This document shows, piece by piece, positions 1-7,880 of a DNA stretch of 40,690 nucleotides (the stretch's first letter is position 1; each line of letters begins with the position of its first letter). The stretch spans positions 1 through 40,690 of the forward strand of contig JAZNSG010000008.1 of the NCBI GenBank assembly GCA_045591035.1, in the 5' to 3' direction. Under the pieces are notes generated by a model that ran no database searches, had not been told where the DNA came from, and worked only from the letters and a program-made list of their open reading frames with translations. This stretch comes from SIG440 sp045591035 (GTDB lineage Bacteria; Bacillota; Clostridia; Monoglobales; Monoglobaceae). The position numbers and the translations under genes were made by a program.

Positions 1-6
1 ATAACA

Positions 7-690
7 TTATTTGTTTCCTCCTTCCGATTTTTTGGTAGGAGCTTTAGCACTCTTCTTGCTTTCTGCAAGAACCTCACCCTTATAAATCCAAACTTTAACG
101 CCGAGTTTGCCGTAAGTTGTATCAGCTTCAGCAAATCCATAGTCAATGTCTGCTCTAAGTGTCTGAAGCGGAATTGTACCTTCATGATACTGCTCTGTAC
201 GAGCGATTTCTGCACCGCCTACACGACCTGCAACTGCAGCCTTGATACCCTTAGCGCCCATTTTCATAGTTCTTGCCATGCACTGCTTCATAGCTTTTCT
301 AAAAGAAATTCTTCTTTCGAGCTGTGATGCAATATTCTCAGCAACGAGCTGAGCACACATATCGGGAGTCTTAACCTCAATTACATTAAGAATAACAGCC
401 TTTCCTGTTATTGCTTCAACGTCTTTCTTAAGCTTTTCAATCTCGCTTCCGCCCTTACCGATAACGATACCGGGCTTTGCAGCGTGAATAGAAAGACGGA
501 TTTTGTTAGCAAATTTCTCGATTTCGATTTTGTCAACTCCGGCCAAATAGAGCTTCTTCTTGAGGAAAACTCTAAGATTGTAATCTTCTACGAGATTATC
601 GCCGTAGCTCTTCTTGTCAGCATACCAACGGGAATCCCAGTCCTTGATAATACCAACTCGGATACCGTGGGGATTAACTTTCTGTCCCAT
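7..690 (-). CDS. rpsC: 30S ribosomal protein S3
   Basis: S3 lies at the mRNA entry side of the 30S subunit and takes part in mRNA unwinding. The 227-residue protein starts with the family N-terminus MGQKVNPHGIRVGIIKDWDS. It carries the KH-domain signature KPGIVIGKGGSEIEKLKK at about residues 73-90 and the C-terminal S3 motif around GRVGGAEIARTE. The tail is lysine-rich, as is common in Clostridia. An AGGAGGT-type ribosome site lies upstream of 690. It is the last S10-operon gene inside the window; rplP would normally follow beyond position 1. Recognition is certain; only downstream context is missing. Confidence 0.98.
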   Translation of the reverse strand: MGQKVNPHGIRVGIIKDWDSRWYADKKSYGDNLVEDYNLRVFLKKKLYLAGVDKIEIEKFANKIRLSIHAAKPGIVIGKGGSEIEKLKKDVEAITGKAVILNVIEVKTPDMCAQLVAENIASQLERRISFRKAMKQCMARTMKMGAKGIKAAVAGRVGGAEIARTEQYHEGTIPLQTLRADIDYGFAEADTTYGKLGVKVWIYKGEVLAESKKSAKAPTKKSEGGNK

Positions 691-713
691 GCTTTACTAC
701 CTCCTTTTCAAGA

Positions 714-1049
714 TTATTCCTTTTCCTTTAATTTCAAAGTAATATGACTTGTCTTCTTGTTGATTCTGAATGCTCTGCCCTGAGCTCTAGCCTGTACTCT
801 CTTGAGTGTGGGGCCCTGGTCAGCGAACACTTCTGAAACATAAAGATTTTCAACGTTCATATTGTAGTTGTTTTCGGCATTTGCCATAGCTGATTTAAGC
901 AGCTTTTCAACAACCGGACTTGCAGCCTTGGGTGTGTTCTTGAGAATACCAAGAGCCACGCCAACCGGCTTGTTTCTTATTAAATCTATAACTATACGCA
1001 CCTTTCTCGGAGCGATGCGTACATGAGTAACCTTTGCTACTGCTTCCAT
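714..1049 (-). CDS. rplV: 50S ribosomal protein L22
   Basis: L22 binds 23S rRNA and its extended beta-hairpin lines the peptide exit tunnel. The 111 residues match the usual length of about 110. The N-terminal AKVTHVRIAPRKVRIVIDLI and the C-terminal hairpin around GPTLKRVQARAQGRAFRINK (residues about 80-99) are diagnostic. The gene sits between rpsS and rpsC as in most Firmicutes, with a 23-nt gap to rpsC. An AAAGGAG-type ribosome site precedes the ATG at 1049. Nothing unusual is seen. Confidence 0.98.
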   Translation of the reverse strand: MEAVAKVTHVRIAPRKVRIVIDLIRNKPVGVALGILKNTPKAASPVVEKLLKSAMANAENNYNMNVENLYVSEVFADQGPTLKRVQARAQGRAFRINKKTSHITLKLKEKE

Positions 1050-1110
1050 TGCTCTTTAGCTCCTTTCCTAATGTGTATATAACAGAAAACTTCTATTAAA
1101 CCATTTTAGA

Positions 1111-1383
1111 TTATTTGGAAGTTTTGGCACCTGCGTGACCTCTGTATGTTCTGGTCGGAGCGAACTCGCCCAGCTTATGACCAACCATATCCTCGGTTAC
1201 ATATACCGGAACATGCTTTCTTCCGTCGTAAACTGCAATTGTATGACCAACCATTTCAGGGAATATTGTAGATGCTCTTGACCATGTTTTAATAACGACT
1301 TTTTCGTTCTTTTCGTTCATTGCATTAATCTTTGCAATAAGCTTTGCTTCAACGAAAGGTCCTTTTTTAATACTACGACCCAT
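1111..1383 (-). CDS. rpsS: 30S ribosomal protein S19
   Basis: S19 sits in the 30S head and contacts S13 and the A-site finger. The protein is 90 residues and starts MGRSIKKGPFVEAKLI, the standard family start. It carries the conserved WSRASTIFPEMVGHTIAVYD and the C-terminal HKLGEFAPTRTYRGH. An AAGGAGG ribosome site lies immediately upstream of 1383. It lies 24 nt after rplB, in the normal operon order. Confidence 0.98.
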   Translation of the reverse strand: MGRSIKKGPFVEAKLIAKINAMNEKNEKVVIKTWSRASTIFPEMVGHTIAVYDGRKHVPVYVTEDMVGHKLGEFAPTRTYRGHAGAKTSK

Positions 1384-1407
1384 GAGGTAACCTCCTTAAT
1401 AAAATTC

Positions 1408-2241
1408 TTATTTAGCGTTGCGACGCTTAACAATAAACTTGTCTGTCTTGTTCTTCTTGTCTCTGGTCTTGTAACCGAGAGCAGGTTTACCCCAGGGAGT
1501 AACAGGTGAGGGTCTACCGATAGGTGACTTACCTTCACCACCACCGTGAGGATGGTCATTCGGGTTCATAACAACACCACGAACTGTGGGTCTGAAGCCC
1601 ATATGACGTTTTCTTCCGGCTTTACCAAGGTTGATGTTTTCGTAATCTGTGTTACCAACCTGACCGATAGAAGCACGACAATCAAGACGAATAAGTCTAA
1701 CTTCGCCGGATGGGAGTCTTACCTGTGCGTAGCCGTTTTCTTTAGCCATAAGCTGTGCAAAAACACCTGCGCTGCGAACAAGCTGTCCGCCCTTACCGGG
1801 ATAAATTTCAATGTTGTAAACCAAGGTACCAACAGGGATATCACTGATTTGCAAGGTGTTTGCAGGTTTAATATCTGCACCCTTACCTGACATAACTGTG
1901 TCGCCCTTCTTAAGGCTTACAGGAGCAATAATGTATGTCTTTACGCCGTCTTCATACTGAAGAAGTGCAATGTTAGCACTACGGTTGGGATCATACTCAA
2001 TTGAAAGAACAGTTGCGGGAATACCGTCTCTGTTTCTCTTAAAATCAATTACTCTGTACTTTCTTTTTGTACCGCCGCCACGATGTCTGACTGTGATTCT
2101 GCCGTATGAGTTACGACCAGCCTTGCTTTTGAGTGGACGAAGAAGTGAACGCTCAGGCGCTACTTTATCAATTTCTTCAAAAGTAGAAACAGTCATCTGA
2201 CGAAGCGAAGGTGTTGTAGGATTATATTTTCTAATTCCCAT
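1408..2241 (-). CDS. rplB: 50S ribosomal protein L2
   Basis: L2 is a primary 23S rRNA binding protein needed for subunit association and near the peptidyl-transferase centre. The 277 residues match the family. The start MGIRKYNPTTPSLRQMTVS and the C-terminal motif VRGVVMNPNDHPHGGGEGK (about residues 223-241), which holds the conserved histidine, are diagnostic. The basic C-terminus ends KFIVKRRNAK. It lies between rplW and rpsS as expected. Confidence 0.98.
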   Translation of the reverse strand: MGIRKYNPTTPSLRQMTVSTFEEIDKVAPERSLLRPLKSKAGRNSYGRITVRHRGGGTKRKYRVIDFKRNRDGIPATVLSIEYDPNRSANIALLQYEDGVKTYIIAPVSLKKGDTVMSGKGADIKPANTLQISDIPVGTLVYNIEIYPGKGGQLVRSAGVFAQLMAKENGYAQVRLPSGEVRLIRLDCRASIGQVGNTDYENINLGKAGRKRHMGFRPTVRGVVMNPNDHPHGGGEGKSPIGRPSPVTPWGKPALGYKTRDKKNKTDKFIVKRRNAK

Positions 2242-2279
2242 TTTTACATCTCCTTATCTACATTCTCAAATACGGTAAA

Positions 2280-2570
2280 TTAGTTCTCAAAAACTTCAAT
2301 TGTCTTGCTGTCTGCAGTAAGCTTAACTACAGCTTTCTTCCAGTCAGCTCTTTTACCAACATGAACGCCCATTCTCTTGGTTTTGCCCATGTAGTTGATT
2401 GTTGTAACGCTCTGAACCTTTACCTTGAAAATTTCTTCAACAGCTTTCTTAATCTGGATTTTGTTTGCGGACTTCGCAACTTCAAAAGTGTACTTTTTGT
2501 CAGCAACCTGTTCCATGCTCTGTTCTGTTATGATAGGTCTTTTAATAATATCATGAGATGTCATATTCAT
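2280..2570 (-). CDS. rplW: 50S ribosomal protein L23
   Basis: L23 sits at the tunnel exit and docks trigger factor and SRP. The 96-residue protein has the family N-terminus HDIIKRPIITEQSM and the C-terminal KVQSVTTINYMGKTKRMG segment. The start ATG overlaps the rplD stop codon by one base (TAATG), which suggests translational coupling. The ribosome site GAGGAGGTG about 9 nt upstream supports the first Met. A second in-frame Met two codons later is a less likely start. Confidence 0.97.
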   Translation of the reverse strand: MNMTSHDIIKRPIITEQSMEQVADKKYTFEVAKSANKIQIKKAVEEIFKVKVQSVTTINYMGKTKRMGVHVGKRADWKKAVVKLTADSKTIEVFEN

Positions 2571-3193
2571 TATGCGTACACCTCCTCAAGTTTAAGGGCT
2601 GCATCCTTAACAATGATGCATTTTGTGTGACCAAGCACCTCGTATGTGTTAATTGCACCTACGAATGTGGTGTCAACACCTCTTAAATTTCTTGCTGAAA
2701 GAACTACTTTTGCATCATTCTCAGGAAGAACGATAAGCGCCTTTTCAGTTACTCCCAGGTTTGCCAGGATTTCAGCCATACGGCTTGTTTTGATTTCGTC
2801 CAAAGAAAGACTTTCAAGAACGATGAGGTCATTATCAACAACCTTTGAAGAAAGCGCTGACTTAAGAGCTAAGCGTCTTACCTTCTTGTTCAATGAATAT
2901 CTGTAATCTCTGGGCTTTGGACCGAGAGCTACGCCGCCGCCAACCCACTGTGGTGCACGGATACTACCCTGTCTTGCACGGCCTGTACCCTTCTGTCTCC
3001 AGGGCTTGATTCCGCCGCCGCTTACTTCGGTACGTGTTTTTGTGCTCTGTGTGCCCTGTCTCTGGTTTGCAAGATAGTTAACAACAACTTCATGCATAAT
3101 GTCAGGTCTAACCTCTGCACCAAAAACACTTTCATTTAATTCTATATCACCGACAACTTTGCCGTCTGTGTTATATAAAGCTACTTTTGGCAT
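2570..3193 (-). CDS. rplD: 50S ribosomal protein L4
   Basis: L4 binds 23S rRNA domain I and reaches into the exit tunnel. In gamma-proteobacteria it also represses its own S10 operon. The 207-residue protein contains the conserved loop KPWRQKGTGRARQGSIRAPQ at about residues 64-83 and the motif RRLALKSALSSK. The spacing from rplC (24 nt) and the one-base overlap with rplW fit the operon. Whether it acts on the long leader upstream of rpsJ is not known and would be inference. Confidence 0.98.
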   Translation of the reverse strand: MPKVALYNTDGKVVGDIELNESVFGAEVRPDIMHEVVVNYLANQRQGTQSTKTRTEVSGGGIKPWRQKGTGRARQGSIRAPQWVGGGVALGPKPRDYRYSLNKKVRRLALKSALSSKVVDNDLIVLESLSLDEIKTSRMAEILANLGVTEKALIVLPENDAKVVLSARNLRGVDTTFVGAINTYEVLGHTKCIIVKDAALKLEEVYA

Positions 3194-3217
3194 ATCTTAA
3201 ATCCTCCTCTCTCCGGC

Positions 3218-3853
3218 TTAGGCCTTAGCCTTAACCGCATTCTTAACTACCAGTAATCCACCCTTTGGACCGGGAACACTTCCCTTAACCAAAAGGAGGT
3301 TGCGTTCTGTATCTATCTTCACAAGACCAAGGTTCTGAATTGTAACCTTGTCAACACCATAATGTCCGGGAAGTTTCTTACCCTTGAACACACGTGATGG
3401 TGATGAACAAGCGCCCAAAGAACCGGGACCTCTGTGATAATGGCTACCGTGAGTCATAGGACCTCTGTGTGTGCCCCATCTTTTAATGGTACCTGCATAT
3501 CCATGACCCTTGCTGGTTCCTGTAACATCGATCATCTCGCCTTCTGCGAAAACGTCAACTTTGATTTCGTCACCGACGTTTAACTCAGCAGCATTTTCAA
3601 GCTTCAATTCTCTGAGGTACCGTTTCGGTGTAACATTTGCTTTTGCAAAGTGACCCTTCATAGGCTTGTTTACGTTGTTTTCTTTCTTGTCTTCGAAGCC
3701 TACCTGAACAGCCTCATAGCCGTCAACTTCGATAGTCTTCTTCTGAACCACACTGCAAGGACCTGCCTGAATAACAGTAACAGGAATGAGTGTACCGTCT
3801 TCTGCAAAAATCTGTGTCATACCAAGCTTTTTGCCCAAGATTGCTTTTTTCAT
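3218..3853 (-). CDS. rplC: 50S ribosomal protein L3
   Basis: L3 organises 23S rRNA near the peptidyl-transferase centre. The 211 residues begin MKKAILGKKLGMTQIFAEDG, the family signature. The central extension follows the pattern GTSKGHGYAGTIKRW and HGSHYHRGPGSLGACSSPSR at about residues 112-156. A GGAGGAAAAATTTT ribosome site precedes the ATG. The gap of 129 nt to rpsJ is the largest inside this operon and holds a small GTTGG-AAAT-CCAAC hairpin near 3920-3935. Confidence 0.98.
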   Translation of the reverse strand: MKKAILGKKLGMTQIFAEDGTLIPVTVIQAGPCSVVQKKTIEVDGYEAVQVGFEDKKENNVNKPMKGHFAKANVTPKRYLRELKLENAAELNVGDEIKVDVFAEGEMIDVTGTSKGHGYAGTIKRWGTHRGPMTHGSHYHRGPGSLGACSSPSRVFKGKKLPGHYGVDKVTIQNLGLVKIDTERNLLLVKGSVPGPKGGLLVVKNAVKAKA

Positions 3854-3982
3854 AAAATTTTTCCTCCTAATTTCACATGCCTCGATTCATCTCTGAACAT
3901 ACATGCGGGTCAGCGGTTGGATTTCCAACTTAACCAAAATTTTTTTATTTTGCCGATTTGAACCCATATTATATAGCGGAAA

Positions 3983-4291
3983 CTATATTTTAAGTTCGAT
4001 ATCAACACCTGCCGGCAAGTCAAGGTGCTTAAGTGCGTCGATTGTCTTGGCATTGGGCGCCAAAACGTCAATCAATCTCTTGTGAGTTCTCAGTTCAAAC
4101 TGCTCACGGCTGTCCTTGTACTTGTGAACAGCTCTGAGGATTGTAACGACTTCCTTCTTTGTGGGAAGCGGAATAGGTCCTGAGACTTTCGCTCCCGTTC
4201 TCTTGGCTGTTTCAACGATCTTCTCGGCGCTCTGGTCGATGAGGTTGTGATCGTAAGCCTTAAGTCTGATTCTGATCTTCTCTGTTGCCAT
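3983..4291 (-). CDS. rpsJ: 30S ribosomal protein S10 (NusE)
   Basis: S10 is a 30S head protein and, as NusE, a transcription antitermination factor that pairs with NusB. The 102-residue product begins MATEKIRIRLKAYDHNLIDQ and includes GPIPLPTKKEVVTILRAVHK and FELRTHKRLIDV, all standard. An in-frame extension to 4438 exists but is not conserved-looking. The start at 4291 has GAAGGAGGGTA just upstream, so 4291 is chosen. It is the first gene of the S10 operon and lies behind a roughly 300-nt untranslated leader. Confidence 0.98.
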   Translation of the reverse strand: MATEKIRIRLKAYDHNLIDQSAEKIVETAKRTGAKVSGPIPLPTKKEVVTILRAVHKYKDSREQFELRTHKRLIDVLAPNAKTIDALKHLDLPAGVDIELKI

Positions 4292-4587
4292 GCTGTACCC
4301 TCCTTCAAAATTTGCTTTTGATTTCTTACACTGTGCCGGGCGTTTCGCACAGTTAAATAATAAAACCCGAACCTTTTCTTTGATTTTCACAAATTGGTTT
4401 CGGGGCAACAGTCGCAACCTTCCCCTGCGTGACAGCATACCACGCCTGAGAAATTTCCGCTGTATTAAAATAGAAGTGTGACCTTCCGCCCTGTTTTAAA
4501 AACCGGACAATCTCCTCCGAAATTTCCAAAACCCCAGGTATGACAAGGGTTTGCTACCTCCGGAATCATCGTATGTCTTTGTCACGC
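4292..4587 (-). promoter_or_regulatory. Long structured 5' leader of the S10 operon
   Basis: From the predicted start near 4587 to the rpsJ start the transcript carries about 296 untranslated nt. The first 8 nt, GCGTGACA (4580-4587), are the exact complement of TGTCACGC (4427-4434). The latter segment can also form a local GCGTG/CACGC hairpin with 4443-4447, so the two pairings exclude each other. A further hairpin AAACCC/GGGTTT lies between. Long leaders with alternative pairings are typical of ribosomal-protein autoregulation, but I cannot assign a known class. Confidence 0.5.
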
Positions 4588-4593
4588 CTGATA

Positions 4594-4623
4594 ATTATAC
4601 TACAACTTGTTCACAAAAGTCAA
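4594..4623 (-). promoter_or_regulatory. Promoter of the S10 operon
   Basis: On the minus strand: TTGACT (4618-4623), an 18-nt spacer, then TATAAT (4594-4599). The predicted start near 4587 coincides with the first base of the leader's 8-bp stem. Confidence 0.7.
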
Positions 4624-4655
4624 GTACTTTTTGAAAAATTTTTTCTTTTAAAGGC

Positions 4656-4681
4656 AAAAATCCCGCATAAGCGGGATTTTA
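4656..4681. terminator. Hairpin AAAATCCCGC/GCGGGATTTT
   Basis: A 10-bp perfect stem with an ATAA loop (4657-4680) and T-rich flanks on both sides. It lies between the small-RNA terminator and the S10 promoter, so it probably insulates the two as a second minus-strand terminator. Confidence 0.6.
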
Positions 4682-4728
4682 TACCTGTGTGACAACAACC
4701 TTGTATGCCGTACAAATTTCTTATTAAA

Positions 4729-4879
4729 TAAAAAAGTGCACGGCGAGCCGTGCACCGAAAAACGCACAGCTCTTGTTTGCGAGACAATTTAAACATAATC
4801 AGAGATGCTTAAAAGTGAGCCTGCGTTTTTTCCGTAAAAAGAAAAACACACCTCTGATTAAAATATTAAATTGCCTCGC
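4729..4879 (-). ncRNA. Unassigned structured small RNA with own promoter and terminator
   Basis: No reading frame of note lies here. On the minus strand a good promoter (4886-4914) predicts a start at 4879, which is the first base of a 14-bp stem (4866-4879 with 4779-4792, one G-U). After a small internal loop a second 9-bp perfect stem follows (4852-4860 with 4796-4804). An inner hairpin lies at about 4821-4850. The RNA ends in a rho-independent terminator, GTGCACGGC-GA-GCCGTGCAC (4736-4755) followed by six U. Total about 151 nt. It is shorter than usual 6S RNA and does not resemble SRP RNA, so no class is assigned. Confidence 0.65.
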
Positions 4880-4885
4880 AGAATT

Positions 4886-4914
4886 AGTATATCACAAATA
4901 TTTTGAAATTACAA
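4886..4914 (-). promoter_or_regulatory. Promoter of the small RNA at 4729-4879
   Basis: TTGTAA (4909-4914), a 17-nt spacer, TATACT (4886-4891) on the minus strand, six nt before the closing stem of the RNA. Confidence 0.65.
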
Positions 4915-4947
4915 TATCTTTTCGCAATATTTGTGCAGGTAAAAATA

Positions 4948-4976
4948 TTGACAAAATTTCTTCCTATATATATAAT
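4948..4976 (+). promoter_or_regulatory. Promoter of the phosphoglycerate mutase gene
   Basis: Consensus TTGACA (4948-4953), 17-nt spacer, TATAAT (4971-4976), about 40 nt before the start codon at 5017. It is back to back with the small-RNA promoter. Confidence 0.8.
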
Positions 4977-5016
4977 ATACATACCGATATTAACACTTTG
5001 GAAGGTGATGAAAAAT

Positions 5017-6219
5017 ATGAAATATATAGTTATTCTTTGTGATGGTGCAGCGGATACGCCCGTTCCTGAATTGGGGGGCAAAACGCCTCTTGAAGTTGCA
5101 AAAAAACCAAATATTGACCGTCTGGCATCTTTGGGCGAAATGGGTATGGTAACTACTGTTCCCGACAATCTCCCGCCCGGCAGCGATGTTGCCAACCTTG
5201 CGGTATTTGGCTATGACCCCCAGGTTTACTACACAGGGCGTTCACCCCTTGAAGCTATGTCTATGGGCGTTCATCTTGAGCTCACGGACACAACCTTCAG
5301 AACAAACCTTGTTACCCTTTCGGATGACGAGCCTTATGAGAACAAAACCATGATAGACTACAGTTCCGACGAGATTACCACTGCGGAATCAAGTCAGCTT
5401 ATTGCTGCTGTTAACGAAGCTCTTCGCACAGACGAGTACGAGTTCTTCAGCGGTATCAGCTATCGTCATCTGTTGGTTTGGCACAACAAGGAAAACAAGT
5501 TTTCCCTTACCCCTCCCCATGATATCTCAGACCGAAAGGTTACCGAATATCTGCCCAAGGATGAGGTTCTTCTTTCCCTTATGAAAAAAAGCTACGAAAT
5601 CCTGAAGGACCATCCCGTTAACCTTGACAGAATAAAGCGTGGTCTTCGCCCGGCAAACTCAATATGGATTTGGGGTAATGGTACAAAACCAAACCTCAAT
5701 ACATACGAAGAAAAATTCGGCATCAAAGGTACCGTTGTCTCAGCTGTTGACCTTATTAAGGGAATCGGAGTTTGTGCCGGTCTAGATGTGGTTGATGTTA
5801 TAGGAGCAACAGGAAATGTGCATACTAACTTTGACGGCAAGGCAGAAGCCGCAGTCAAAGCCCTCAGGAGTGGCTCGGATTTTCTCTATGTGCATCTTGA
5901 AGCACCTGACGAAGCAGGTCACAGACACGAAATCGAAAATAAGGTTCGTGCTATTGAACTCATTGACGAAAAAATAGTTGCGCCTATCCTTAATGCCCTT
6001 GAAGAAGATAGCGAGGAGTTTGCTGTTCTCGTTATGCCCGACCATCCCACACCATTAGCAATTAAGACGCATACTTCTGACCCTGTGCCGTATATAATAT
6101 ACAAAAGCGGCAGTCACAATGAGCAAAAAAATACCTCATACACCGAGGCAGAGGCAAAGAAAACCGGCATCGTAACCGAGCACGGCTTCAGTCTCATAGG
6201 CAAACTATTAGAAAACTAG
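5017..6219 (+). CDS. apgM: Cofactor-independent phosphoglycerate mutase, archaeal type (ApgM-like)
   Basis: The protein is 400 residues and belongs to the alkaline phosphatase superfamily. Members interconvert 3- and 2-phosphoglycerate through a phosphoserine intermediate. The N-terminal metal site MKYIVILCDGAADTPVPELG, the catalytic-serine segment PPGSDVANLAVFGYDP (about residues 51-66), the core VHLEAPDEAGHRHE and the late metal site MPDHPTP are all present. The start at 5017 follows GGAAGG; the upstream in-frame extension covers the promoter and is rejected. Some bacterial members of this subfamily have been proposed to be homoserine kinases. No threonine genes lie nearby to support that here, so mutase is preferred. 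Confidence 0.85.
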   Translation: MKYIVILCDGAADTPVPELGGKTPLEVAKKPNIDRLASLGEMGMVTTVPDNLPPGSDVANLAVFGYDPQVYYTGRSPLEAMSMGVHLELTDTTFRTNLVTLSDDEPYENKTMIDYSSDEITTAESSQLIAAVNEALRTDEYEFFSGISYRHLLVWHNKENKFSLTPPHDISDRKVTEYLPKDEVLLSLMKKSYEILKDHPVNLDRIKRGLRPANSIWIWGNGTKPNLNTYEEKFGIKGTVVSAVDLIKGIGVCAGLDVVDVIGATGNVHTNFDGKAEAAVKALRSGSDFLYVHLEAPDEAGHRHEIENKVRAIELIDEKIVAPILNALEEDSEEFAVLVMPDHPTPLAIKTHTSDPVPYIIYKSGSHNEQKNTSYTEAEAKKTGIVTEHGFSLIGKLLEN

Positions 6220-6248
6220 ACTCTTGTTGCCGCAGAGGAGTGGTTTTT

Positions 6249-7301
6249 GTGGCAACAGAAAAAATAATAAAATACACCATAACAATTGCAGGAATAGCCT
6301 TAGGGCTATTCCTGTTTCCATTTGTTCTGAAAGTTTTTGCACCCTTTGCCCTGGCGTTTCTGGTAGCTATCCCGTGCCAGAAAATTTTAACCTTTTTGGA
6401 AAATCGTCTGCATATAAGCCGTGGCATTGGCTCGGCTTTGCTTTTAGCCGTAATTGTTGCCATATTCACAGGTCTTATCATTTTTCTGGTTTATCAGATT
6501 TTTGTTCAGGGGAAAAACCTGATTTCACAGCTTCCCCAGTTCATAGACGCCCTGCGCATCCAGTTTGAAAATATCTTTCGTCAAATCAACAGTTACAAGC
6601 CGAAATTACCTGCCGAATTTTCAGTCTTTGCCGAAAACCTTATCGAAACCCTCCAAAACTCTGCCGACAGACTTTCTGTAACTGTTGCAACAAAGACCCT
6701 TGAAATTGCAGGAAGAGTCGCCACAGGACTTCCCAACCTTTTACTCTTTATTGCAATGTTTATTCTTGGAACTTTTTTCTTTTCAAAGGATTTTTGTCTT
6801 ATAACAAACTTTTTCAAAGAGCTTTTTCCGAAAAAGCTGCTCTCAAAGCTTTCAAATGCCTATTCCTTTCTTGCCAGGGGTTTTTCATCCTATATGAAAG
6901 CACAGCTCATTCTTATGGGAATGACTTCTGCCCTGGTAACCATTGGCCTATGGATTTCAGGAATAAAGAACTCACTTTTGTGGGGGCTGATATGCGGTTT
7001 GGTGGACGCCCTGCCTTTTTTGGGTACTGCAGTTATTATTCTGCCCTGGGCTCTTCTTTCATTCGCCTATGGAGATATACACACCTTTGTTGCCTTGATT
7101 GTTATTCAGATTATAGTCTTTATTTTCCGCCAACTTGCTGAGCCAAAGATAGTAAGCCACCAAATAGGGGTTCATCCCATACTGACCCTTATCAGTGTTT
7201 ATATCGGTCTTCGTTTTTTTGGTGTGCTTGGTATGATTTTTGCCCCTGTCATAACAATGTTTTTAGTCAACACCTATGTTGCATACAAAGAAAAAAATTA
7301 G
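6249..7301 (+). CDS. ytvI: AI-2E transporter-family / YtvI-like integral membrane protein
   Basis: A protein of about 350 residues with at least seven hydrophobic segments and the layout of the AI-2E/YtvI permease family. Two N-terminal helices are followed by a long amphipathic stretch (about residues 85-150), then by helix pairs. The C-terminal signature is GLVDALPFLGTAVIILPWAL and GVHPILTLISVYIGLRFFG. YtvI homologues are linked to sporulation in Bacillus, but the substrate is unknown. The GTG at 6249 is chosen because GAGGAG ends 8 nt upstream; a GTG at 6240 overlaps that site. It lies 29 nt after apgM and is probably co-transcribed. Confidence 0.8.
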   Translation: MATEKIIKYTITIAGIALGLFLFPFVLKVFAPFALAFLVAIPCQKILTFLENRLHISRGIGSALLLAVIVAIFTGLIIFLVYQIFVQGKNLISQLPQFIDALRIQFENIFRQINSYKPKLPAEFSVFAENLIETLQNSADRLSVTVATKTLEIAGRVATGLPNLLLFIAMFILGTFFFSKDFCLITNFFKELFPKKLLSKLSNAYSFLARGFSSYMKAQLILMGMTSALVTIGLWISGIKNSLLWGLICGLVDALPFLGTAVIILPWALLSFAYGDIHTFVALIVIQIIVFIFRQLAEPKIVSHQIGVHPILTLISVYIGLRFFGVLGMIFAPVITMFLVNTYVAYKEKN

Positions 7302-7320
7302 GCAGAGCGTTCGCTCTGCC
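7301..7320 (-). terminator. Terminator of the membrane-protein gene at 7342-7848
   Basis: A perfect hairpin GGCAGAGCG-TT-CGCTCTGCC. Read on the minus strand it is followed by TAATTTTTTT. On the plus strand it overlaps the ytvI stop codon but lacks a T-run. Confidence 0.7.
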
Positions 7321-7341
7321 GTTAGCTTTCTCTTCCACAAT

Positions 7342-7848
7342 TTATTTCATTTTCCCTTTTTCAAGACAAGCAATTCTCACCGCTGTCCAGATAAGAGCCG
7401 CCACCAGATACGCAACAACAATAACTATTGGAAGCTTTGAAAACCACCATGAAGAATCAAAACCGCCAAAGAAGGGATTTATGTTTATAAACACATTTCT
7501 TATTTGAGCGAAATAGCTCTCCCACAATGAGCCAAGAGCCAAAACCGCTGAAAAAATGCCGTAACCAACGAAGGTAGATCTTCTGTTTAAGAGATTCAGC
7601 TTTCCGCAAACGAAAAGGCCGACGGATATCACAGCAAATATCCCTGCAAAAACTTTCAAAGTGTTCTGAACTTCAAAAACATGCCCCGCATCGTATCCAT
7701 TTTCAACCATACGTATAAGTATAATTGTAAAAATGCCCCAAGCCAGGTTTATCATAAACCGGTTTGTTGTTTTTTCAATTCTGGCACGTTTTTCACGATT
7801 TTTTTCTCTTTTTATCTGCTGATGTGTTTTTGCTACCAAAATAATCAC
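7342..7848 (-). CDS. Hypothetical membrane protein, four predicted helices
   Basis: I do not recognise this family. The protein has up to 168 residues: a highly basic N-terminus (KTHQQIKREKNREKRARIEK), then hydrophobic segments at about residues 32-48, 67-84, 94-112 and 137-160. A Gly/Trp/Phe-rich loop, NPFFGGFDSSWWF, precedes the last helix. The start is uncertain: GTG at 7848 lies only 3 nt from GAAGGG, while TTG at 7839 has better spacing. It lies 32 nt downstream of rsmE on the same strand, so it may be co-transcribed with it. Confidence 0.65.
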   Translation of the reverse strand: MIILVAKTHQQIKREKNREKRARIEKTTNRFMINLAWGIFTIILIRMVENGYDAGHVFEVQNTLKVFAGIFAVISVGLFVCGKLNLLNRRSTFVGYGIFSAVLALGSLWESYFAQIRNVFININPFFGGFDSSWWFSKLPIVIVVAYLVAALIWTAVRIACLEKGKMK

Positions 7849-7880
7849 ATTCCCTTCATATCTGTTTTAAAATACAACTC

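Noticed and set aside
484..747. Plus-strand frames antisense to the ribosomal protein genes
   Set aside because: They are shadows of the highly conserved minus-strand genes; the same holds for many plus-strand frames up to 4481.
4292..4438. N-terminal extension of rpsJ
   Set aside because: S10 starts MATEKIRIRLK in the family, and the strong ribosome site fits 4291 only; the extension lies in the structured leader.
4729..4879. 6S RNA as the identity of the small RNA
   Set aside because: At about 151 nt including the terminator it is shorter than usual 6S RNA, and the internal loop between the two stems is small rather than the large central bubble.
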